A stretch of DNA of 64,000 bases, taken from positions 5,890,001 to 5,954,000 of the forward strand of contig OZ244119.1 in NCBI GenBank assembly GCA_965215755.1, written 5' to 3'. This DNA is from Tectiglobus sp965215755. Its GTDB lineage: Bacteria > Pseudomonadota > Alphaproteobacteria > Rhizobiales > Hyphomicrobiaceae. A program made the position numbers and the translations under genes. A model generated the notes under the pieces. The model did no database searches and was not told where the DNA came from. It saw nothing but the letters and a program-made list of their open reading frames with translations. Below, in pieces: positions 18,724 to 27,273 of the stretch; within the stretch, counting starts at the first letter, position 1, and each line of letters starts with the position of its first letter.

Positions 18724-21006
18724 CTAAGCCTTTTCCAACTTTTCTACTGCTGGAGCTGACGTATTAATGTCGGAAGCTACTTTTATTATTCGACACGGTA
18801 TGCCTTTCAGGTGCGGTATGCCTTGTTCCCTGTCCAGATAGTCGTCATCATCTCGGCAGAGCAAAGCGTCTGCATACTTTAATGCACCGGACAAGTGTCC
18901 GACCCCTTGCTTCATTTCCGGCTTCCACCAGCCATGGGGAACACGCACAAGGCCATCGGGCATTGCATCCTTAATCGCAACTTTAATTGAGATCTTGCCG
19001 ACGTCATTTTCAATCTCAATCCATTCGCCTTCGAAGAGACCATTGGCTTCTGCGGTTGCCGGACTGATGAAAGCCAGCGGCTCTGGATGAAGGTCGCGCA
19101 TCTCTTTGATGTGCCTATGGCCTGTTTGGAAGTACCCATCCTCTCTGACACCGGTAAACAACTGCAGTGGATAGTTAGATTCATGTGGTGGGTCTTCACG
19201 GAAGTAGGGAAGTGGGTCAAAGCCCAGTTTTTCGAGCACGGAAGACTTCAGCTCAACCTTGCCACTTGGTGTTGCAAACCCAGTATCTAAATACTTTTGG
19301 TATTTGGCCTTAACAAAATACACGTCGTGGTTCTGCGTGAATTCGCTGAACGTCATGCCGGTATCACTCAGGCGATAGTCATAGAATGCTTCGAGTGTTT
19401 CCCAAGGTACAATCTCTGGTTGGCCGAGCGCCGCCGCCAGATGCTTCCAAAACTGGAAGGTACTTCGCGTCTCTCCCGGCGGCTCGACGGCTCTCTCAGA
19501 CGCTCTATATGTTGATATCCAACCGAACCCATCCATCAGCCATGGCCGCTCAAGCCAACTATCAGCCGGTAGGACATAGTCGGCCAGTTGCGCAGATGGC
19601 GTCATGAATTGCTCGTGCGCCAAGATCAAATCCTGATTCATCATCGCGTCAATAATGAGCGGCATATTCGCAAAGCTCATCATTGGGTTGTTTCCGAGAA
19701 AGAAGAATGCCTTGACTGGATAGGGGCCCTGTCCTGCCATTGCTCGAAAAGTGGCAGACGGTGTCGCCATATAGCACCCCATGACTTGGTTGGGGTATTC
19801 GTGGCCCCAAACCCGCTGCATGGGTTCTCGGAAGGCTTCTTGGCCACGGTATGTGAACGCTGGGTGCTTTTCGCTGCCAAGTTGTTTCAGCTTTTGCGTC
19901 TGTGGCAAAGCTTCGTGCATCTCAATAATAGATTCCGGGATGATGTCCGGATTGAAACCTTGGAGCGTTTCACCTCCTCGAACATCGACGTTGCCGCAAA
20001 CTGCACGCAGAATGCACTGCAGCCGAATGGCCGATGTCGAATTGCGCTGCATGTCAGTAATCGGCGTCCATGGAATGACCGCTGGTCCTGACGTAGCATA
20101 CATCCGGGCGGCTTCTGCAATTTGGTCAGCATCGCATCCTGTTAGCTTTGCCACGCGATCCAGGGGAAATTCGTCAACGCGGGAGCGAAGCTCGTCAAAG
20201 CCAACGGTCCAGTTTTCTACAAAGTCTTTATCGTAGAGACCCTCGTCGAAGATCACCTTTAGCCATCCGAAAAGCATCGCAGCATCGCTACCGGCCTTGA
20301 GTGGTAACCAGATATCAGCGCGCTCGGCACTTGAACTGCGTCGCGGATCCGTCACGATCAGTTTTGCACCGCGACTTTGAGCAGCCCGCACTTGATTGTA
20401 AATCGGTGTCCAACTATTGCGATGTGGGTTGTGCCCCATCAAGACAATGCAGTTTGTGTTCTTGAAATCGGCCATCGGAAACCAGCCATAAGTAAACCGA
20501 TTGACGGCCGCCGTGTTGCCGGCGCACAGGGCGACACCGCTGATCCAATTGGGTGAACCGACATGGTTCATGACTCTACGTCCTAAGCCATGATCTGTTG
20601 CCGTATTCCATTGACTGGTTGAGACGGCCCAAGCTTCCGGTCCATGATCGGCGATAATGCGATTGAGACGAGACCCGATGTCTGCCATCGCCTCGTCCCA
20701 AGATACCTGCTCCCACTCTCCAGAGCCACGTGCACCGACGCGCTTCAAGGGATGGAGAATGCGTGTTGGATTGGCAAACCCCTTTGGGGCAATGATCCCC
20801 TTTACACAAATGTTTTCGCGAAACACGCGATTGTCTGAAGCGCGGACACGCACAACTTGTCCGTCGTCAACTTCCGTAATGACGCTACAAGCAATGTCGC
20901 AGCTTTGACATATCGTACGTTTTGCAACCGCACCGGGGCGAGTCGCCCGTTTTTCGGTCTCTGCGTCTGATATGTCCTGAGGATCCAATGGAACTGGTGA
21001 TGGCAT
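18724..21006 (-). CDS. Molybdopterin oxidoreductase with N-terminal 4Fe-4S site
   Basis: A 760-residue member of the DMSO-reductase family. Cys33, Cys36, Cys40 and Cys67 (CQSCDIAC...C) form the [4Fe-4S] site; the bis-MGD domains follow with GHNPHRN, WTPITDMQRN and the C-terminal dinucleotide-binding domain (FTGVREDGYFQTGHRH). No Tat leader precedes the cluster, so a cytoplasmic enzyme is likely. GGGAG lies six bases before the ATG. It has no electron-transfer or membrane subunit next to it, unlike most respiratory members, and most resembles stand-alone hydroxylase or transhydroxylase-type enzymes. It is divergent from an HxlR regulator with an inverted repeat between them. Substrate unknown. 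Confidence 0.88.
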   Translation of the reverse strand: MPSPVPLDPQDISDAETEKRATRPGAVAKRTICQSCDIACSVITEVDDGQVVRVRASDNRVFRENICVKGIIAPKGFANPTRILHPLKRVGARGSGEWEQVSWDEAMADIGSRLNRIIADHGPEAWAVSTSQWNTATDHGLGRRVMNHVGSPNWISGVALCAGNTAAVNRFTYGWFPMADFKNTNCIVLMGHNPHRNSWTPIYNQVRAAQSRGAKLIVTDPRRSSSAERADIWLPLKAGSDAAMLFGWLKVIFDEGLYDKDFVENWTVGFDELRSRVDEFPLDRVAKLTGCDADQIAEAARMYATSGPAVIPWTPITDMQRNSTSAIRLQCILRAVCGNVDVRGGETLQGFNPDIIPESIIEMHEALPQTQKLKQLGSEKHPAFTYRGQEAFREPMQRVWGHEYPNQVMGCYMATPSATFRAMAGQGPYPVKAFFFLGNNPMMSFANMPLIIDAMMNQDLILAHEQFMTPSAQLADYVLPADSWLERPWLMDGFGWISTYRASERAVEPPGETRSTFQFWKHLAAALGQPEIVPWETLEAFYDYRLSDTGMTFSEFTQNHDVYFVKAKYQKYLDTGFATPSGKVELKSSVLEKLGFDPLPYFREDPPHESNYPLQLFTGVREDGYFQTGHRHIKEMRDLHPEPLAFISPATAEANGLFEGEWIEIENDVGKISIKVAIKDAMPDGLVRVPHGWWKPEMKQGVGHLSGALKYADALLCRDDDDYLDREQGIPHLKGIPCRIIKVASDINTSAPAVEKLEKA

Positions 21007-21031
21007 GATTTACTCCCTCGACATTGCAGTT

Positions 21032-21048
21032 AGTCCAAAAATTGGACT
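21032..21048. promoter_or_regulatory. Inverted repeat between the molybdoenzyme and hxlR-type genes
   Basis: AGTCCAA at 21032-21038 and TTGGACT at 21042-21048 form a perfect inverted repeat with an AAA spacer. It starts 26 bp from the molybdoenzyme start codon and ends 51 bp before the HxlR start codon, where an operator for a divergent pair is expected. Binding by the HxlR protein is inferred. Confidence 0.65.
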
Positions 21049-21099
21049 TAGTCAACATGACGTGCTAAGAATGCCGCCAGAAAGACAGAAGGTAGGCGA

Positions 21100-21594
21100 A
21101 TGAAGTGGGATGAGATAAGCGCTGAACAGTGCTCTGTCGCGCGTGCAAGCGCTGTGCTCGGTGATCGATGGACGCTTGTCATTCTGAGCGATGCGTTTCT
21201 GGGAGTTCGCAGGTTTGAGGACTTTGAGGAGCGATTGGGCATTTCGCGGACAACTCTTGCGAACCGCCTAAAGAATCTCGTCCATCATGGGGTCCTGCAG
21301 CGCAAGAAATACCAAGACAACCCTGCGCGCTATGAATACAGGTTCACCGACAAAGGGCGCGATCTATACCCAGTCATAACGACGATTTTGAATTGGGGAG
21401 ACACGTATTGCAGCGATGAGGCGGGGCCGCCGATACTTCGCAAACACATTTCATGCGGCCTCGACATGCTACCAGTACTCACCTGCCCAGAATGCAAAGA
21501 AGAGGTCACTGCTCGCGACGTTCAAGCAAGAGCCAGGCCGCCCCATGATAGGTTTCCACCGATACTTCGCGGTCCGATGACAGCGAAGGACTAG
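21100..21594 (+). CDS. HxlR-family transcriptional regulator
   Basis: A 164-residue winged-helix regulator. It has the N-terminal Cys11 common in the family, then VLGDRWTLVILSDAFLGVRRF and the recognition-helix region GISRTTLANRLKNLVHHGVL. The C-terminal 40 residues add a CPEC motif, which may bind a metal; this tail is longer than in minimal HxlR proteins (~110 residues). Reactive-Cys HxlR proteins sense electrophiles such as aldehydes, which would fit the oxidative pathway nearby. It probably controls the divergent molybdoenzyme gene. Confidence 0.88.
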   Translation: MKWDEISAEQCSVARASAVLGDRWTLVILSDAFLGVRRFEDFEERLGISRTTLANRLKNLVHHGVLQRKKYQDNPARYEYRFTDKGRDLYPVITTILNWGDTYCSDEAGPPILRKHISCGLDMLPVLTCPECKEEVTARDVQARARPPHDRFPPILRGPMTAKD

Positions 21595-21616
21595 CCGCTG
21601 AACACTAAACAAACGA

Positions 21617-21883
21617 CTATTCGTTTTGGCAACTCAGTTCAGTGTCACTCAATTGCTCCTCAAAGTGGATCTTGAATGTGTCCAGCAATATCTGCGAAAC
21701 AATTTCCAACCGCACTGCATCGGGCCTCAAATGGTTAAACCGAAGTGCAGCTTCGCAGAGATTGCGGACATCACTATTGCTGCCCGAGGATCGTGCCGCT
21801 ACATCGCGGTGGTTGTCGGCTGCGCAGCCGATAGCAGACCAGAGCGGGCAGAGGAATAGCAGATAGAGAAAAGAAGACCGCTA
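21617..21883 (-). other. Open frame in phase behind two tandem TAG codons
   Basis: Directly after the stop of the gene at 21884 there is a second TAG (21881-21883) and then ~86 open codons in the same frame, ending in TAG at 21617-21619. The peptide starts with a hydrophobic run ending in a lipobox-like SAIGC and goes on as a normal-looking, mostly helical sequence ending near HFEEQLSDTEL. No ATG, GTG or TTG start is found in the first half. It could be a gene with an unusual start, a decayed lipoprotein gene, or chance. Confidence 0.25.
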
Positions 21884-22462
21884 CTACTCTGTGTAGAATG
21901 CGGTGGGGTCTTTCTTGGGTTCGGCACCCAGGACTGAGAGTACATCATTCAACGTGGATTGAGCTTCGTAGCTGTCGAGTTGCCAATACTCGTGGTCGTC
22001 AATCTTACTCGGCGGCACCTCAATCACAAACTTTTCCATGAAGTTCCCGTCTAGCCTTATGGCCATTGCGTGATAATCATCAATGACACTCCGTAGGTTA
22101 GCATACGCCTTGATTATTGCTTGCGCCTCGTTTGCTGGTAGCATTCCGATCCTTCCAACGTTTTCGGAATACACTCGAGTTACGTCATCAATCGGAAAGC
22201 GAACAAATACAAAAGCATCCGGCATGATGCGACCAAGGTGCCCTTCGTGGTTTTCGAATGCGGCGCGAAAGGCGCGCAGCTCAGCAATGAAGCCGGACCG
22301 CAAGCTGTTGATCTCTGACTGGCGGTTTTCTTGCTGGCGTATCCGCTCAAGCCGAGCGTTCCACCAAAGCGTCGCGCATACACCAACAAATCCGACTAGC
22401 GAGCTGATCAAAATTGCTGCGCCAGTCACAAGCGGTTGGAGGTTGGTCTGCTCTAGAGGCAT
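21884..22462 (-). CDS. Membrane-anchored hypothetical protein, 192 residues
   Basis: One transmembrane segment at about residues 12-33 (TGAAILISSLVGFVGVCATLWW), then a basic helical stretch (ARLERIRQQENRQ) likely to form a short coiled coil, and a soluble helical domain. I do not recognise a family. The topology (short N-terminal anchor plus cytoplasmic helical domain) resembles small proteins found beside integrases and phage-defence genes, but no diagnostic motif is present. It is 100 bp downstream of the hypothetical gene at 22563-23699 and could be in one unit with it. Confidence 0.6.
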   Translation of the reverse strand: MPLEQTNLQPLVTGAAILISSLVGFVGVCATLWWNARLERIRQQENRQSEINSLRSGFIAELRAFRAAFENHEGHLGRIMPDAFVFVRFPIDDVTRVYSENVGRIGMLPANEAQAIIKAYANLRSVIDDYHAMAIRLDGNFMEKFVIEVPPSKIDDHEYWQLDSYEAQSTLNDVLSVLGAEPKKDPTAFYTE

Positions 22463-22562
22463 ACTTTACAGTGACAGTTCGAGCATCTGAATTCTTCCAG
22501 AATGCAGGGTGAAGGGAATTGGCCCAACCACGGACTTTATTGGCTCTGCGTGACCGAAGCTT

Positions 22563-23699
22563 CTACCGATCGCCTTGTTGATGGGTGATTTGCAGTATCG
22601 ATTGCTTAATTCGGCGAATATTATTCACGGACTCACGCAGCTCAGCTAGGCCTTCAAAGGCAGGTTGAGCGTCGCGTTCGTCTTCGCGATCATCGTCAGC
22701 AAGAGGCTCTGGAGGCATGATCAAGTCGACATCGCCGCCTTTGTCCAGGAATTCGATGAGTTTTGTAACGGCACGACTGAGAGCATTCCGGTCTTCACCG
22801 TTGATGCCTTGAGGGGCTTGGCCTGCAATATCTTCGATTATGGCGTTAATATCAGCCTGGCGCTCTGCACCCTCTTGTGCCTCCAGAGCACGCACGGCCT
22901 CATCATTCTGGAGCTGCAATGCTCTTATCTCCTCGGCTTTGAGCCGAATATTCATTACCTTCTCGGTGCTGCTGAGCGCATCGTTTATGATCTTACCTAT
23001 GACTTTTGCGAAGCCCCAGGCAACGGCCAAATCGAAGATAACAGAGCCCGTGGAAGCGCCAACAACTCTCACCGTTTCTGGAGCTTCACCTTGGGACATG
23101 GCGATCCCACGACCGATATCATACCAAGTTTCCGACCAGGCCTTTAGATCAGCAACGTCGTTTATGGCTGCTTCGTTGCCGAATGTAACGCGCACGATGA
23201 CAATGTCTGCATCGTTCTCTGGAAGCTCAAAGAGGCTACCCAAACCTTCAAGAGTTTTCTTTGCTTGGGCAAGTGCAGTATTAAAGTGACCGACAATTTC
23301 GTTGAAGCGGCTGGCGGCGGTAGCAACATCGACAACATTACGGAAGAGAATATCCTCGGTAGCGCGAACACCGTTCGGGCCGAGATAATTCAGAACGTTC
23401 AATTTGGCAAGATATGCTTGCTGCGCTGAGCTGAGGGTTTCTATTGGTAAAGATTGCAGCGCCTCAATGAGCGAGTTCTTCTCGTCCTCTAAGGGTTGGG
23501 CTTGCTGGTTCGGTTGGGCATTTGTGTGCAGCTTCTGCTGTAGGGCGTGATACTTTTGCTGGATATGAGATTCACGGAGATCCTTATCGATCCAGTCCAG
23601 CAGCTCGTAGAGTTCAGCAACTTGCACGGTTGGTCCAATTCTTCTGCGCCCACCGTTGCCATGGCGCATAACAGAGCGTTCAGGCGGCAGGCTGAGCAT
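22563..23699 (-). CDS. Hypothetical helical protein, 378 residues
   Basis: A largely helical, acidic protein with no signal peptide. Residues ~25-85 and 240-285 look like coiled coils (repeated Gln/Glu/Leu heptads). In between lie a short beta segment (ADIVIVRVTFGNEAAINDV) and a glycine-rich, moderately hydrophobic stretch (VVGASTGSVIFDLAVAWG) that could insert in a membrane or pack in a core. The acidic C-terminus (DDDREDERDAQP) is probably flexible. I do not recognise the family. An internal ATG at 23669 is an alternative start. It lies in the accessory stretch next to an orphan nucleotidyltransferase and an integrase, so a defence or mobile-element role is possible but unproven. Confidence 0.6.
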   Translation of the reverse strand: MLSLPPERSVMRHGNGGRRRIGPTVQVAELYELLDWIDKDLRESHIQQKYHALQQKLHTNAQPNQQAQPLEDEKNSLIEALQSLPIETLSSAQQAYLAKLNVLNYLGPNGVRATEDILFRNVVDVATAASRFNEIVGHFNTALAQAKKTLEGLGSLFELPENDADIVIVRVTFGNEAAINDVADLKAWSETWYDIGRGIAMSQGEAPETVRVVGASTGSVIFDLAVAWGFAKVIGKIINDALSSTEKVMNIRLKAEEIRALQLQNDEAVRALEAQEGAERQADINAIIEDIAGQAPQGINGEDRNALSRAVTKLIEFLDKGGDVDLIMPPEPLADDDREDERDAQPAFEGLAELRESVNNIRRIKQSILQITHQQGDR

Positions 23700-23906
23700 C
23701 TTTCAACATGTACCGTCGGTGATTCGGCTGATGTTTTTCGAAGAAGGAGCGCTAGTTGTCCCCACAATCCCCATATTCCACAATGGCATAGTCGCTGGAT
23801 CGTCTACGACTCGAGCTAATCATAGAGCTGGCGTCACCGATGCGCATAGCCATGCTTGTTCATTTATACTTGAACAACCGCAGAACTAGCTAGTGGGGAT
23901 CGCGCA

Positions 23907-24296
23907 ATGGAATTTGAGAAGACTGCGATCACTGAAGAGCTGAAAGCTCTAGCCGTTACTCTAGCCGACTGGTCCTGTCCGGCCACCTCAGCGATAGTGT
24001 ACGTGTTCGGTAGCAGGGTCCGAGGGGACCACCGACTTGACAGCGATGTCGACATCAGCATTGGGTTTTCTGATTATTCCCACGAAGACGTCCACTGGTG
24101 GACCAAAATCAACGACGACAACTTTGAAAGCATAAATGTGAGACTACCGGGGCGACTGGAGATTCTTGAAGAGAGCGATCCCATTACCCATCGAGTACGT
24201 TCCGCACCTGTCGTCTATCAATACCGCAACGTCCGGTGCGTTTACTTGCCGCCAAAAGAAGACGCGACCCTAGGTTCCAAGAAGAAGAACTGTTAA
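23907..24296 (+). CDS. MNT-type nucleotidyltransferase domain protein
   Basis: A 129-residue protein with the minimal nucleotidyltransferase signature: YVFGSRVRG followed by DSDVDISIGF, giving the two catalytic Asp residues near 47-49. In toxin-antitoxin systems such proteins adenylylate a HEPN toxin encoded next to them. No HEPN gene (R-x4-6-H helical protein) is visible on either side, so it may be an orphan or a housekeeping-independent adenylyltransferase. The first ~25 residues form a helix as usual, and the Lys-rich end (GSKKKNC) is odd. Confidence 0.7.
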   Translation: MEFEKTAITEELKALAVTLADWSCPATSAIVYVFGSRVRGDHRLDSDVDISIGFSDYSHEDVHWWTKINDDNFESINVRLPGRLEILEESDPITHRVRSAPVVYQYRNVRCVYLPPKEDATLGSKKKNC

Positions 24297-24972
24297 TCAA
24301 AGCGTCGAGCCACCTTCGATAAGTTGGGCTCGCGTGCGAATGTACGATTGTTGACCAATTGCTGACGTTCACCTGAAGTTTGATAGATGCACGTCTTCGG
24401 TCGTCATCAATGTCTCCTACTGGGATGTTACGACGTTTCTGCGTCGCATTGACTTGGTCCTCTGAAATGGCAGCTTTGATCGGTTTCTGGAAGTTAAATT
24501 CGCCCCCGACGAGGTCTGAGGTGGGGAACGAAACACTTCTATCTCTGTTGGGTGCACTAGAAAAATGCTTGCAGTCCTGTCTGAGAGCGCCCCAATATTA
24601 GGGCATGCATATCGTGAGTTCCTTCATAGGTGTTGACAGTCTCAAGATTGATTATGTGACGAATGACATGAAGCGCACCGGATAAACGATAGCGCCCTGG
24701 TGGCACGTGTCTTCATACCCCAGGATCCGACTCAGCATCCGGCTCAATCAGACCGAAACATCCGCAATGTGAGGCATTCTGCCAAAAGCAACAACCGCTT
24801 GTGAAACAATGTGCTCATCTTACGACAATGACTATACATGGCCAGTGAGAAATCTCCGCCATCACGAAACTTCCCGTGAGGCCATTGCCTGAGCAACGGC
24901 TTAAATCCAGCACTCGTCTCCGCAGAATTTCTTAGAGATTAATCAGTTCAGCTTCGCGAGCCAGTCGGCCAA
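24297..24972. other. Gene-poor stretch with a decayed gene
   Basis: Only the glutaryl-CoA dehydrogenase remnant at 24557-24679 is recognised. The rest shows no supported gene, repeat or terminator. Confidence 0.5.
24557..24679 (-). pseudogene. gcdH: C-terminal remnant of glutaryl-CoA dehydrogenase
   Basis: The minus-strand frame ending in TAG (24557-24559) encodes about 40 residues including RHIINLETVNTYEGTHD followed by MHALILGR and TGLQAF. This is the conserved extreme C-terminus of glutaryl-CoA dehydrogenase, where NLETVNTYEGTHD(V/I)HALILGRAITG is typical. Upstream in the same frame the similarity stops abruptly and no start is present; the other ~350 residues of the enzyme are missing. 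It is a deletion remnant next to the integrase. Confidence 0.8.
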
Positions 24973-26181
24973 TTAGTGAGGCAACCTGCTTGCGCGCTTT
25001 CCCACCCGCCCACCCAGGGCGCTGATCGTGAGTTGCCTAACATTATCGTTCCACTTGATGAGTGCTTCTCGCATCTGATCGAGATAGCGATAGCGATTGT
25101 AGACCCCGGCTACGCCGCCAAATGTGCCGGTCGAGTGGTTGAGGATGCATTCCACAATGTGCGGCTCGACGCCGAGCTGCGCCATGCCAGTGGCGGCGGT
25201 TCTGCGGAGATCGTGCAATGTCCAATCGTCTATGCCAACCGCATCATTGAGTGTGCGCTTCCCCTTTGAATATCCACTATAGGGCTGATCGAGCTTTCCG
25301 CGTGCCGGGAACACATAGGGACTGTTGAAGCGGGGTAGGGCGGTCAGGATCTCGATTGCCGTTTCTGATAACGGAACAACATGCGTCTTACCGTTCTTGG
25401 TGCGCTCACCCGGTATGGTCCACACCTTCTGTCCTAAATCAATCTCATCCCACTGCATGGCGCAAACTTCTCCGCGCCTTTGTGCTGTGAGTATGAGAAG
25501 GCGCACTATCGTGCCGAATGTGTCGCCATGTTCTTCACAGCACTGCCAGACTGAGACCAGTTCATCATTGCTGAGCACGCGGTCGCGGCTTTGATGCTTG
25601 CCCGGTGCCTTAAGGTTCCGGCAGGGACTGTCTTCAATCAGACCTTGCTCAACTGCCCAGTTGAAGAACTTACGAATGGCTGCGAACGCATGACGGGCAG
25701 AAGAGGGGGCTCCACGCTCCATGATAGGTTCGAGAACTTGCAAGACATCCGCCTTGGTGATGTCTGCAACAGAACGCTTCTTCCAATACGGAATGAAGTA
25801 GGTCGATAACAGTCGTGCCGTCTCTGCTGCCGTGCTGGGACGGTTATGCCGATAGCAATGCACCTGCACAAACCGATCAACGGCTATAACGAAGTCATTC
25901 AAGCCAGCTGACTCGATTTCTTCATTGGCGCGTGGATCTTGTCCTTCCGAGATCTCCACTAAGGCCATCAGAGCTTTGTTCCGGGCCTTTTGCAAAGTGA
26001 TCACCGGATAGCGCCCCAGGTTCATGCGTCGAGACCGACCGGCGAAGCGATAAGCCAGGTAAAATGACTTCACCCCATTGGCTGTAACGCGCAGACCAAA
26101 CCCCGGCACTTTGCCATCAGGCACTTGCCGCACGCCTTGTTCGGGTGCACTGAGTCTACGGATTATTACGTCATTCAGCAT
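24973..26181 (-). CDS. Tyrosine recombinase/integrase (P4 type, DUF4102 N-terminus)
   Basis: Site-specific recombinase of an integrated element, 402 residues. The N-terminal arm-binding domain (VPGFGLRVTANGVKSFYLAYR) is of the DUF4102 type, the SAM-like core-binding domain spans about residues 95-190, and the catalytic domain shows the Arg in TAQRRGEV, HDLRRTAAT with His and Arg, the second His in ILNHS, and the nucleophile Tyr in VYNRYRY. Such integrases usually use tRNA genes. A tRNA-Arg(ACG) 3' fragment lies 167 bp upstream of its start, consistent with that. The gene appears intact. Confidence 0.93.
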   Translation of the reverse strand: MLNDVIIRRLSAPEQGVRQVPDGKVPGFGLRVTANGVKSFYLAYRFAGRSRRMNLGRYPVITLQKARNKALMALVEISEGQDPRANEEIESAGLNDFVIAVDRFVQVHCYRHNRPSTAAETARLLSTYFIPYWKKRSVADITKADVLQVLEPIMERGAPSSARHAFAAIRKFFNWAVEQGLIEDSPCRNLKAPGKHQSRDRVLSNDELVSVWQCCEEHGDTFGTIVRLLILTAQRRGEVCAMQWDEIDLGQKVWTIPGERTKNGKTHVVPLSETAIEILTALPRFNSPYVFPARGKLDQPYSGYSKGKRTLNDAVGIDDWTLHDLRRTAATGMAQLGVEPHIVECILNHSTGTFGGVAGVYNRYRYLDQMREALIKWNDNVRQLTISALGGRVGKRASRLPH

Positions 26182-26347
26182 CTATGCGTCCATCGAGTCT
26201 GGGGGTCTCCATGGACGCAGTATGGACGCAAATTCGCGGTTTTGTCGAACTCACGTATTTTCTAGTATGATTATGTAATCAATTGAACTTCAACACTGAA
26301 TCAGCGTTCGATGTGATGCTATGAATCGCGCTGAATCGGGCATTAGG

Positions 26348-26396
26348 CAGACTACGAATCTGGGGGTCGGGAGTTCGAATCTTCCCCGGTGCGCCA
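26348..26396 (+). other. 3' fragment of a tRNA-Arg(ACG) gene, probable attachment site
   Basis: The sequence runs from the 3' part of an anticodon arm (CAGACTACGAATCTG, anticodon ACG in the loop CTACGAA) through variable region, T arm (GGGAG-TTCGAAT-CTTCC) to acceptor 3' strand and CCA at 26394-26396. The D arm and the 5' acceptor strand are absent upstream, so this cannot be a working tRNA. It is what is left at one end of an element inserted into a tRNA 3' end. Since the fragment faces right, the element should lie to its left, with the intact tRNA at the far end. Confidence 0.8.
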
Positions 26397-27273
26397 ATAA
26401 AATCAACGACTTAATTCATTTTATTTCAAGTCTGTCCGGCTTGTAGATCCCATATAGATCCCACCATGTCTCGCAATTGTTCGAAGCATGTGCCGTTAGT
26501 GTCGGTAGCGGAAGGCTAGACGGGATCTAAAATCGTGGGAGCATCTACGACCCAGACTGGCGAGGTCGCGACATCAATTTGAAGAGCTATTAGTGCTCTG
26601 GCCGGGTACTGGCTGTCTTCGTCCCTTACGTCAATGTTGGGCCGGCAGCGACGCGCATGTTTGAGTGAAAGCAAGTAGAACGATGGAGATATCTACGCAT
26701 GGAAGAGTATGGCTCTTCGCTGAAAACGGGGCATGCAAATGGAGCCGTCGTAGCTGGGTTGACGAAATCTGGTGCTGTTGGACGCTCGCATATTATGGAC
26801 TCGCTAGCAGAACTGGAGGAGTTGCTGAAGCTGGAAGCAAAAAGGGAACCCGCGGGTAGAGATGGGAAATCATAGCAGGTCTGAACGGTGATCCCGGAAA
26901 GGTACGCGTCGGAGGATGGACCAGCCGTGCAAAGTCAGAGATGCGCCCACAGAAGACCAGCCCGCCACCAAGATCTTGATTTCTGCGCATGCGAGGGGTC
27001 TATTTCCGCTGTTGAGGTTAATGCCGACGCGCTCGTTTGAGCAAGTTCTTTGAAGTGAGGGTTGGGCGACACGGTATGAGTGGAGACGGGAACACGGGCG
27101 CTTAGATCAACAACCGACCGTTTGCTTGGCTATAAACGTTAGTGGCATTTCGCTAAATTTTTATGCACCTAACAATTGGGGAATTACACTACCCTTAGGT
27201 TGGAAGATTCTGCGGTCGACCATCTGGGTATGCCACTTGGGTCGTTGCGGTTCGCGGCTGCTATCCACCAGTG
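26397..27273. other. Intergenic stretch right of the attachment site
   Basis: Apart from one short possible gene at 26699-26875, nothing recognisable is seen. The sequence contains several decayed-looking frames without ribosome binding sites. Confidence 0.4.
26699..26875 (+). CDS. Possible small protein, 58 residues
   Basis: An ATG frame of 58 codons ending in TAG at 26873-26875. The product is Gly/Ala-rich at first (HANGAVVAGLTKSGAVG) and then strongly helical and acidic (SLAELEELLKLEAK), a regular amphipathic pattern unlike a random frame. GGAG lies about 11 bases upstream, slightly far. No family recognised. It may be a remnant. Confidence 0.3.
   Translation: MEEYGSSLKTGHANGAVVAGLTKSGAVGRSHIMDSLAELEELLKLEAKREPAGRDGKS

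Noticed and set aside
26348..26396. A complete tRNA-Arg gene
   Set aside because: Only the 3' half is present; upstream bases form no D arm or 5' acceptor strand.
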